A DNA stretch of 64,000 nucleotides, taken from the NCBI RefSeq assembly GCF_003121585.1, contig NZ_QEOO01000001.1, positions 186,001-250,000 on the forward strand, read 5' to 3'. Below are positions 48,709 to 56,457 of this stretch, in pieces (the stretch's first letter is position 1; each line of letters begins with the position of its first letter). The translations under genes and the position numbers were made by a program. The notes beneath the pieces are model-generated. The model saw only the letters and a program-made list of their open reading frames with translations. It ran no database searches and had not been told where the DNA came from. Origin of the DNA: Nocardioides speluncae. GTDB lineage: Bacteria > Actinomycetota > Actinomycetes > Propionibacteriales > Nocardioidaceae.

Positions 48709-49652
48709 TCAGCCGGCAACGGGGTAGTGGTCGGAGTAGTCGCGGTAGGTGGTCCCGCCCGACTCCCACGGCGGTGACTGCGGTGTCAGCACCGTGTTGG
48801 TTCTGGTGGCCGGCTTCGCGTTGGCCCGCCGGTAGAGGACGTAGTCGAGCTGCTCGGGCTGGTAGCCGGCGTACCGGCTCGCGGCCACCGAGTTGGTCGA
48901 CGGGTCCCAGCTGTACGGCGCGCCGGCGTACCTGGTCGGCGCGACGGTGCCGGTGAGCGCCAGCATCTGCGCGTACTCCGGCGAGGTCCTGACGACGTTG
49001 AGGTCGCCTGCGACGATCACCTGCTGCCCGGCGGGATGTCCTGGGCGTCGAGGAACGCGTTGAGCTCGGCGAACTGCGAGGCCCGGACCGCCGCGGCGTC
49101 GCCGCACAGCGAGTCCTCGGCCTGGGCGTGGGTCCCGACGACGTGCACCTTCTGGCCACCGACGTCGAGAACGGCGTACACGAACCCCTTGTTGGAGAAC
49201 CAGTCGGCGCCGCAGCCCTTCTTGTAGACGTACTGGACCTGCCGCCGGATCGGCCACTTGCTGAGGATCGTGACGCCACCGTCCTCCGGGGTCAGCCAGG
49301 AGAACGCGCCCTGGGTGTCGTCCCAGCCCGACGTGGACCGGCCGAGCACCGGCGTCTGGTGCGGGTACCGGTCCGACAGGCCGGTCTTGATGGTGGTGGA
49401 CGGGCCGTTGTCGAACATCTCGGAGAGCACGACCACGTCGTAGCCCTCCAGGTACGGCGCGCTGGCGAGCAGGCCGGCGCGGGTGCCGTTGCTGAGGCCG
49501 CCGATCAGCTCCGGCAGCAGCATCACGTTGCTGGCCAGCACCTTCACGCGCGGCGGGGTGACCGTCGTCGCGCCGGCCGGCGCGGCGTTAGCGGTCGTGG
49601 TGAGGAGGCAGGCGGCCGCGGCAAGGCAGGCCAAAGCAGAGCGAGCACGCAT
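48709..49652 (-). pseudogene. Secreted sphingomyelin phosphodiesterase, broken by a one-base frameshift
   Basis: The frame from ATG 49652 (GGAAGG upstream) gives a signal peptide and the first two thirds: VKVLASNVMLLP, VVVLSEMFDN with the Mg-binding Glu, and VVGTHAQAED. It ends with DIPPGSR and a stop at 49017. A second frame continues exactly there: GQQVIVAGDLNVVR, YQPEQLDYVLYR, then YRDYSDHYPVAG with the catalytic His, to 48709. Restoring one G near 49027-49036 (so DIPAGQQV) joins the two into a complete neutral sphingomyelinase of about 314 residues. Either a recent mutation or an assembly error. Middle gene of the sphingolipid operon. Confidence 0.85.
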
Positions 49653-49689
49653 GGTGAGTCGCCTTCCGGGTCTGTCGGGTCAGTCGAGG

Positions 49690-51729
49690 TCAGTCGACGG
49701 TGAACAGGGGCGAGGTGCCGGAGATCGGCGAGATGTTGCCGAGCAGCCCGCGGGCGTCACCGAAGTAGCGGATCCGGTAGAGCCCGGCCGCGGCGTTCTG
49801 CGGGATGTCCCAGGTGATGGTGACCTTGGATGCCGCGACGCCGTAGCGGGCCCAGCGGAACTTCGTCGACCAGTCGCCGTCGTCGTGTACGCGCACCCAC
49901 TGCCCGTCGACCTTGCGTTCGACGGTCAGGTAGGTGCCGCCGTGCCGCAGATTGTTGTTCGGGTGGGCGCCGGCGAAGACCACGCTCACCTGCTGGCCCC
50001 TGGTGTACTCCGCCGCGGGCGCGGTCAGCACGTCGCCGAAGCTCTTGAACAGCGGCGGCGCGTCGAGGACCACGTTGGCCTGCAGGGTCGGCAGCTGCTC
50101 GTGGGTGCGGTCCCGCTCCTTCTCGCCGAGCGGCAGCGTGGTGCCGTCCTTCATCAACGTCGCCAGCTCGCTGCTGACCTGCATGAACGCCGGCAGCTCG
50201 TTCTTGCCGAAGATCGTGCTGGCCTGCTCGTACTGGTTCGCGCCGTACTCCTCGGGCGTGGTCAGGTAGTGGCTGTAGGCGTTGGCGTAGCCCTGCACCA
50301 GCACGTGGTCGAGGTCGGCGCCGACGATCTCGGCGACGGTCTGCCGAAGCCGGAGACCGGACACGATCGTCACCTCGGCCGGGATGCCGATCAGGTAGAA
50401 GTCGCCGATCCGGACCAGCTGCACCGGCAGCTTCTGCTGGACCATGCCGAGCGTGCCGACCGGAAGCAGGATCTCCTTCGGCGCCTGGCACGCCTTCAGC
50501 GCGGGGCTCGCGGTGTAGAGCAGGCCGGACACGAGCGCCGCGATCGGGTTGCTGCCGTCCAGGCCGGGCAGGCCACCGCCGCCGTCCTCGGTGCTGCCGC
50601 CGGCGAACTGGCTGCCGAGCGCGGCGTCGCAGGTGTGACCGGGCTGGCCGTCGGGGGTGAACTCGCCGCGGACGGCGACGTCGCTCATGTCGACGTACAC
50701 CAGGCGGGAGTCGATGCCGCCGCGGACCGGGTCGTTGCCCTCGGCGTTCTTGGCGGCGTTGTACATCCGGGTGCCGATGATCCGGGTGTTCTCGAACTCG
50801 TCCTCGGTCGGCCCGCTGCTCGGCGCCAGGTTCAGGTTGGGCGACATGTCGCCGGCGTTGGTCTGCGCGAACGACGCGACGAAGTCCGGCCGCTGCTGGG
50901 CGAGGTAGTCGACGCCGCGGACCTGCCGCTCCCAGTGGTACGACGCGTACCCCTTGTTGTCCGGGCTGATCAGCGTGTTGCCGGTCGACATGCTCGTCGC
51001 GTGCACCGGGAACCAGTTGATGATCCCGTCCAGCCGGCCGCTGCGGTGCACCTGCAGCGTGGTGCTCAGGGTGTCGGTCGCGTTCGGGAAATGCGCCTTG
51101 TCCGCGGCCGGGTTGAGGTCGAACGCCGTCCTCGCGCGGTTGACGTTGGCGTTGGTGAGGCTGTTCTGCGAGAGGGTCAGCTGCGCCGGCGCCAGGTCGG
51201 CGTCCGCCTTCACGATCGAGTCGACGATGCCGTCGACGATCGCGTTCAGCGTCTTGGCGTGGTGGCCGAGCGTGGTGACGTTGTAGAGCGTGTGGTGCGA
51301 GTAGCCACCGGGACCGGCGTGGGTGTGGGTCGCGGTGAGCATCACGTTCTGCTCGTTGTAGCGGCTGCCGAAGCGCTCGTCGAGGCGGGCCAGCACCTTG
51401 TCGCGGACCGACTGGAAGATCATGCCGACGTCGGCGGTGACGTGCACGATCCGCTGGCCGCTCTTCGGGTCTGCGATCACGAACGCCCGCGACCGGGGCC
51501 GCAGGTGCAGGCCGGTGGTGTTCTGGGTCAGGTCGGCGTAGCCCATCATCCCGGTCTCGGCCGGCTCACCGGTCGAGTCGGAGACGCCGCGGCCGACCAG
51601 GTACGTCGTACCCGTCTCGGCCGCGGCAGCTCCAGCGCTGCTGGCGTTCAGTCCCGGCACGGTGGCGGTCATGGTGATCGTGACCGCCGCGGCCGCAACT
51701 CCGGCCAGCGTGGTGTTGATGCGCCTCAT
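49690..51729 (-). CDS. Secreted neutral/alkaline ceramidase
   Basis: 679 residues from ATG 51729 (GGAGGG upstream; the frame extends to 51780 without support). Signal peptide 1-38. The N-terminal catalytic domain has YLVGRGVSDSTGE, MMGYAD, the zinc-ligand segment TATHTHAGPGG, and the nucleophile serine in SPDNKGYASYHWE. The C-terminal Ig-like domain (about 540-679) matches the neutral ceramidase tail. It splits ceramide into sphingosine and fatty acid, the step that follows sphingomyelinase, which is encoded next. First gene of the operon. Confidence 0.95.
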   Translation of the reverse strand: MRRINTTLAGVAAAAVTITMTATVPGLNASSAGAAAAETGTTYLVGRGVSDSTGEPAETGMMGYADLTQNTTGLHLRPRSRAFVIADPKSGQRIVHVTADVGMIFQSVRDKVLARLDERFGSRYNEQNVMLTATHTHAGPGGYSHHTLYNVTTLGHHAKTLNAIVDGIVDSIVKADADLAPAQLTLSQNSLTNANVNRARTAFDLNPAADKAHFPNATDTLSTTLQVHRSGRLDGIINWFPVHATSMSTGNTLISPDNKGYASYHWERQVRGVDYLAQQRPDFVASFAQTNAGDMSPNLNLAPSSGPTEDEFENTRIIGTRMYNAAKNAEGNDPVRGGIDSRLVYVDMSDVAVRGEFTPDGQPGHTCDAALGSQFAGGSTEDGGGGLPGLDGSNPIAALVSGLLYTASPALKACQAPKEILLPVGTLGMVQQKLPVQLVRIGDFYLIGIPAEVTIVSGLRLRQTVAEIVGADLDHVLVQGYANAYSHYLTTPEEYGANQYEQASTIFGKNELPAFMQVSSELATLMKDGTTLPLGEKERDRTHEQLPTLQANVVLDAPPLFKSFGDVLTAPAAEYTRGQQVSVVFAGAHPNNNLRHGGTYLTVERKVDGQWVRVHDDGDWSTKFRWARYGVAASKVTITWDIPQNAAAGLYRIRYFGDARGLLGNISPISGTSPLFTVD

Positions 51730-51810
51730 CGAGATCCCTCCGGTAGCACCGCACGCCCTCCCATGAACGCGCGGTTCCACAGAGAATGACCTCTGTCACA
51801 TCGATCGGTC

Positions 51811-51838
51811 AATAGTCTTGGTCAAACGACCGACTATT
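51811..51838. promoter_or_regulatory. 28-bp interrupted palindrome ahead of the ceramidase operon
   Basis: AATAGTC...GACTATT arms enclose GGTC/GACC around CTTGGTCAAACGACC, 82 bases before the ceramidase start. The core GTCTTGGTCAAA is shared with the operator at 35041-35062. Confidence 0.55.
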
Positions 51839-51884
51839 TGGACAGTGGCTGTTGCCAGGTCGGCGGCCCTGTCGGTGGCGGGCG

Positions 51885-52826
51885 TCAGTGGGTGGCAGCG
51901 GCCTCCCTCTCGTAGCTGAGCGCGGCCTGCTCGTCGTCCGGACGGCGCAGCAGGAGCAGGGCGCTGGCCAGCAGCAGCAAGGCGCCGGCGCCGTACCCGA
52001 TGATCGGCACCCAGGTCTGCGCGAGCACGATCTTGAGGCGGTTGCCCTTGCCGTCGCTGACGTTCTGGGCGACGGTCTCATCGGTGTAGGACAGCTTGTT
52101 CTCGGCCAGCAGGTCGCCGTTCTCGAGGGTGCGGCGGCCGTGGGTCTCTACGTCGATCACGGCGCCGGTCGCCGGCTCGACCCAGAAGGTGCGCACCAGT
52201 GTGTAGAGCCCCTGGATGCCGTCGGTGACCTCGGCCGGCTCCTCCTCGAAGGAGACCTGGTAGCGGTACGTCGGTAGCCCGTCCACGTCCTCCTCGCCTT
52301 CGTAGGCGGCGGTGACCGGCGCCTCCAGCAGGTCCTCGTAGTACTGGTAGTCCTTCTTCTTCGAGTTGAACGGCCACTTGCCGAGCAGCACGGCTGGGCG
52401 CGCCTCGATGTCGTCGCGGACGTACTCCGGGTCGTCCACCCCGGCGGCGGTAAGCCGGTCGGTGGCGTAGCCGACCTCGTCGGTCTCCAGGACCCGGCTG
52501 TCCGGCTCGTCGTAGGCCTCGCACTCGGGGACCTCGTCGCCCTCGAGCTTCATCACGCAGGTGCCGTCGCGCATCACCACGACCTCGTCGTCGGAGCGCT
52601 CGGTATCGGCCTTGGTGTAGTTGGTGGCCCGGATCTCCTGCGTGGTCAGACCCTCGGGACCGTCGGTGGTGAGGGTCCCCTCGAGGATGTTCTTGACGTC
52701 GACGTCGGTCGGCGTCTTCAGCAGCTTGGGTACGGCGTACACCTGCGCAAGTACGGCGGTGACAACCAGGAATGTGCCCAGTAACAGGGCCGCGCCGGCA
52801 AGTGTGCGCGCGCGTCGAGACTGCAT
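51885..52826 (-). CDS. DUF3068 family membrane protein
   Basis: 313 residues. One N-terminal membrane segment (about 9-30) and one C-terminal (about 270-292), with a large extracytoplasmic domain between. DUF3068 landmarks: AQVYAVPKLLKTPTD, YRYQVSFEEEPAEV, GLYTLVRTFWVEPATGAVID, and a basic cytosolic tail RRPDDEQ. Members are related to the corynebacterial PorA-type gene product annotated as porin, but the actual function in Nocardioidaceae-like bacteria is unknown. Monocistronic. Confidence 0.88.
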   Translation of the reverse strand: MQSRRARTLAGAALLLGTFLVVTAVLAQVYAVPKLLKTPTDVDVKNILEGTLTTDGPEGLTTQEIRATNYTKADTERSDDEVVVMRDGTCVMKLEGDEVPECEAYDEPDSRVLETDEVGYATDRLTAAGVDDPEYVRDDIEARPAVLLGKWPFNSKKKDYQYYEDLLEAPVTAAYEGEEDVDGLPTYRYQVSFEEEPAEVTDGIQGLYTLVRTFWVEPATGAVIDVETHGRRTLENGDLLAENKLSYTDETVAQNVSDGKGNRLKIVLAQTWVPIIGYGAGALLLLASALLLLRRPDDEQAALSYEREAAATH

Positions 52827-52986
52827 GTCGGATCGCTCTCCCTCCGCGGCCGAAGCCGCGTCCTCCCTCTTAGATGAGCTATCCCACGGCTCATCGCGAT
52901 CTCCCGAGGATGGGCCTCAGCATGCGTCGGGGGCAAGGGTTTCCTGGCAGATTTCTAGAATCTGTTCCAGTTTTGGCCGTCTGTCG

Positions 52987-53835
52987 TCAGTTGGGAATGG
53001 CGACGCCCGCGCCGGAGACGGTGATGGTCGGCTCCGCCGGGTCGATCGCGACGCTGAGCTCGCTCTGCTGCCCCATGTCCTCACCCTGGCTGATCGTCAG
53101 CCGGGTCGGCTCGGTCACGGCGCCGAGGTCGCGCAGGTAGCCGCCGAGAGCGGCGGCCGCGGCACCGGTCGCCGGGTCCTCCACCACACCGCCGATGGGG
53201 AACGGGTTCCGGGCGTGCAGCCGGGTCTCGTTCTCGCGCCAGAACAGCTGCACGGTGGTCCAGCCGCGGTCGGTCATCAGTGCCTTGAGCGCCTCGAAGT
53301 CGTAGTCGAGGTCGGCCAGCCGCTCCCGCGACCCGGCGGCCAGCACCAGGTGCTCGACGCCGCCGAATGCGACGTGCGCTGGGTACGCCGGGTCCAGGTC
53401 GGTCGGCTGCCAGCCGAGGGCGGCGAGCGCCTCGGCGAGGTCGCCGTCGCTCGCCGCGCGGGTGCGGGTGGCCACGCTGCGCAGGCTCGCTGTCAGCACG
53501 CCGTCTGTGTCGTCGCTGCGCTCGGTGCCGACCTCGATCGGCCCGACGTTGGTGTCGAAGACCAGCGGGCCGGCGCCCTCGCGCTCGGCGATCGCCACGG
53601 CGGTCGCGATCGTGGCGTGACCGCAGAAGTCGACCTCCGCCAGGGGGCTGAAGTAGCGCACGGCGTACCGCCGTTCCCCGCTCGGGACCGCGAACGCGGT
53701 CTCGGAGTAGCCCACCTCCGCTGCGATCTGCTGCATCTTCGCGGCATCGAGGCCGCCGGCGTCCAGGACGACGCCCGCAGGGTTGCCGAGCGCCGGGTCG
53801 GTCGTGAACGCGGCGTACCGCAGGATCTCCGTCAT
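52987..53835 (-). CDS. PhzF-family isomerase/epimerase-like protein
   Basis: 282 residues from ATG 53835 with GGGGG upstream. Diaminopimelate-epimerase-like double fold: AAFTTDPALGNPAGVVLDAG, EVGYSETAFAV with the catalytic Glu, YFSPLAEVDFCGHATIATA, and EDPATGAAAAALGGYL in the second half. The family uses an acid/base Glu to isomerise small acids. Natural substrate unknown. It is the last gene on this strand before the siderophore operon end, from which it is separated by 28 bases. Confidence 0.9.
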   Translation of the reverse strand: MTEILRYAAFTTDPALGNPAGVVLDAGGLDAAKMQQIAAEVGYSETAFAVPSGERRYAVRYFSPLAEVDFCGHATIATAVAIAEREGAGPLVFDTNVGPIEVGTERSDDTDGVLTASLRSVATRTRAASDGDLAEALAALGWQPTDLDPAYPAHVAFGGVEHLVLAAGSRERLADLDYDFEALKALMTDRGWTTVQLFWRENETRLHARNPFPIGGVVEDPATGAAAAALGGYLRDLGAVTEPTRLTISQGEDMGQQSELSVAIDPAEPTITVSGAGVAIPN

Positions 53836-53863
53836 CCCCCGAGTCTGCCGACCCCGACCAAGT

Positions 53864-54379
53864 TCACGGGTAGCCGAGCGCCTCCCGGGTGAAGAACCCG
53901 AACCGGGCGGTCTTCGTGGGCAGCTCGACCAGGTCGCCGACCTCGGCACCGAGCGTCTCGAACAGGCGCAGCGACTTGGCGTTGTCGGCGTCGGGCTCGA
54001 CGACCAGCCGGCGCACCTTCTCGTCGGCCATCACCTGCGCGATCAGGAACCCGAAGATCTCCTGGGTGCGCCCGGCCCGCGCCGGCGTGTCGGCGAGGAA
54101 CAGGTGGACGCCGAGATCGCCGGGCTCGCGGTCGTAGAACTGCCCGATCTCGTCGATCTCCGGGTCGTAGGTCTGGAAGATCGCGACGGGGGTGTCGCCG
54201 GCCGAGACGAGGTACGCCGCGAGGTGCGCCTGCTCGTCGATGTAGGTGTAGATCTCCTCGACCTCGTCGCGCGAGTTCTCCGTCATCCCCCAGAAGACGG
54301 CGCGCTCATCGGTGACCCAGGCGTGGATCAGGTCGCCGTCCGTAGCCGGGTCGACCGGCCGCATCCGGATGTCGGTCAA
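53864..54379 (-). CDS. GNAT acyltransferase, siderophore type (IucB/RhbD-like)
   Basis: 171 residues from TTG 54379, which overlaps the acylase stop and has GAGGAGGAG upstream; ATG 54364 is an alternative. It has the siderophore N-acyltransferase plan: HAWVTDERAVFWGM, a long FQTYDPEIDEIGQFYDRE, GDLGVHLFLADTP and VVEPDADNAKSLRLFETLG. It is a diverged paralogue of the DesC domain encoded two genes upstream. A second acyltransferase in a des operon could set which acyl group is placed on hydroxycadaverine (inference). Last gene of the operon. Confidence 0.82.
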   Translation of the reverse strand: MTDIRMRPVDPATDGDLIHAWVTDERAVFWGMTENSRDEVEEIYTYIDEQAHLAAYLVSAGDTPVAIFQTYDPEIDEIGQFYDREPGDLGVHLFLADTPARAGRTQEIFGFLIAQVMADEKVRRLVVEPDADNAKSLRLFETLGAEVGDLVELPTKTARFGFFTREALGYP

Positions 54380-56457
54380 CGCTCCTCCTCGAGCTGGTCC
54401 CAGTCGGTCACGACCGGCACGAACCGGCCGCTCGTCCACAAGTCGTGCTGGTCGTGGTGGTGTACGCCGTGCGGGTCGCCGGCCGCGCCGAGCGGCACCG
54501 CCCACAGGCTGCCTCGCTCGGCTCCCGGCCGGTCGGCGAGATCCCAGACGTAGCGGGCCACCGGACCGCGGACGGTCAGCGTGGTCCCGGTCAGCGGGCT
54601 GGTCGCGACCACGCAGTCGCTGTCACCCGGCATCGGCGTAGCGGGCGCGACGGGTGCCCGGTGGATGCCGAACGACTCCAGCTCGTGGATCGCGTGGAAA
54701 GTGTGGACGGCGCCCCAGGTGTCGGGAGCGTCGGCGGCCGGTACGGCGGCGACGTCGGCGAGGGCGCCGCGGAGCACCTCGCTCCGGTCGAGCCCGAACG
54801 GCCGCTCGACCTGGAGGATCACGTGCAGGGAGACCGCCACCCGGCCGGCGAGCCGGAACCACGGCGCCCAGAGGTCGCCGTACGGGTTCTCCTCGTGCAG
54901 CATGGCCAGATCGGGCGCGGCGCAGATCCGCGCCACCGCCGCATCCCGGACCGCGCTGTAGAGGGCGGCGCCGGCACTGTCGGCGTCCATCGCGCCGTCC
55001 CACTCCAGCAGCCGGCGCCGGACGTCGTCGGCCGCATCCTCGAGGTCGGCCAGGTCCTTGATCGCCGCGAGCAGCACCTGCCCGGCGTTCTGGTGGGTGT
55101 CGGTCAGCACCGCACCGGCCTGCTCGGCGGTGAGGTCGGTGCGGCCGGCCATCAGCCCGTCCAGCAGCTCGGTGATCCGGTCTGCCCGGTAGCTCGGCGC
55201 GAAGTCGTCGCCGATCTCGGCGTACTCCTCCGAGATCCGGTCGTTCGCGGTCACGATCCGGCCGTCCGCGGGCACCGGCGTCCGCGGCAGCGGCTCCACC
55301 CAGCCGGTCCAGCCGTGGCCGGCCGTGCCGTCGGCCGGCAGCTGCCAGTGCGGCTCCGGGCGCTGCGGGACCTTCCCGCCGACCCGGTGCAGCACCGTGC
55401 CCTGGCTGTCGGCGATCACGAAGTTGTTGACCGGCTCCACCCAGTGGGCGAAGGCCAGGTCCACGTCGGCGACGGTGCGCGCGCGCAGCAGCGGCAGCAG
55501 CGCCTCGAAGCCGAGGTCGCCGAGCGCCCAGGACGTCGTCCGGGCGCTCATCGCGTGCTTGTGGGGCTCACCGAGGAAGACCGGGCCGCGGCCGGTCACG
55601 ATCACCTCGACCTCGACCGGCGCGCCGTCGCGTACCTCGATCTTCTCCACGTGGGCGGCGCACTCCTCCCAGCCGTCGGGGCCGAGCGCCCAGACGCCAC
55701 CGTCTCGCCGTTCGAGCCGCTCGAGGTAGACGTCCTGGTAGTCGGCGGCCGCGTTGGTCACGCCCCAGGCGACCTCGCCGGCGTGCGCGAAGTGCTGGAC
55801 GCCCGGTACGCCGGGGAACGCGAACCCGACCACGTCGAACTCCGGGCACGCCAGCCGCACCTGGGCGTACACATTCGGGTCCTCGAATAGCCGGTGCGGG
55901 TCGCCGGCAACAAGCGGCCGGCCGCTCGCGGTCAGCCCGCCGGCGACGGCGTACGCGTTCGAGCCGTGCGGCAGGCCCTCGGTGCGCAGCAGGTCCAGGG
56001 CCTCCTCGCCCGCGACGTCGGCGACCCGCTGCCGCCACAGCTTGGAGGCGATCGACCCGAACAGGATGTGCTGGACCAGGAAGACACCCAGCGGGGTCCA
56101 CGGCTGCCACTGGCCCGGCGTCGCGTCGAGCTCGTCCAGCTCGACGGCGGTGAGGCCGCCGTCGACCGCCGCGTTGACGCCGTCGACATACGCCGACACG
56201 AACGCCTGCGCCTCGGCCGACAGCGCGTCGTACGCACGCTGTGCGGTCTCGGCAAGCCGGGTACGGCGCGCGAACCGGTCCCACTCCACGCCGGCCTCGC
56301 CGACCAGCGTCGCGGTCCGGCCCTCGGCACGCAGCCGCCCGATCTCGAGCTGCCAGGCACGGTCGGCGGCGGTGGCCCGGCCCTGCTCGAAGGCCAGCTC
56401 GGTCACCGACTCGGCGCGGACGTGCGGGATCCCCCAGGCGTCGCGATAGACCGTCAT
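54376..56457 (-). CDS. Penicillin acylase family N-terminal-nucleophile amidase
   Basis: 693 residues. A short A-chain region, then the autocatalytic site with Ser nucleophile S166 in LPHGSNAYAVAG, followed by SGRPLVAGDPHR, VPGVQHFAHAGEVAWGVTNA and WVEPVNNFVIAD, hallmarks of the family. No signal peptide is visible, so it would act in the cytosol, unlike classical acylases. In some Streptomyces des clusters an acylase and an extra acyltransferase have been proposed to make aryl/acyl ferrioxamine variants (recalled, names desG/desH). The coupling to desCD (four-base overlap) fits that. Confidence 0.88.
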   Translation of the reverse strand: MTVYRDAWGIPHVRAESVTELAFEQGRATAADRAWQLEIGRLRAEGRTATLVGEAGVEWDRFARRTRLAETAQRAYDALSAEAQAFVSAYVDGVNAAVDGGLTAVELDELDATPGQWQPWTPLGVFLVQHILFGSIASKLWRQRVADVAGEEALDLLRTEGLPHGSNAYAVAGGLTASGRPLVAGDPHRLFEDPNVYAQVRLACPEFDVVGFAFPGVPGVQHFAHAGEVAWGVTNAAADYQDVYLERLERRDGGVWALGPDGWEECAAHVEKIEVRDGAPVEVEVIVTGRGPVFLGEPHKHAMSARTTSWALGDLGFEALLPLLRARTVADVDLAFAHWVEPVNNFVIADSQGTVLHRVGGKVPQRPEPHWQLPADGTAGHGWTGWVEPLPRTPVPADGRIVTANDRISEEYAEIGDDFAPSYRADRITELLDGLMAGRTDLTAEQAGAVLTDTHQNAGQVLLAAIKDLADLEDAADDVRRRLLEWDGAMDADSAGAALYSAVRDAAVARICAAPDLAMLHEENPYGDLWAPWFRLAGRVAVSLHVILQVERPFGLDRSEVLRGALADVAAVPAADAPDTWGAVHTFHAIHELESFGIHRAPVAPATPMPGDSDCVVATSPLTGTTLTVRGPVARYVWDLADRPGAERGSLWAVPLGAAGDPHGVHHHDQHDLWTSGRFVPVVTDWDQLEEER

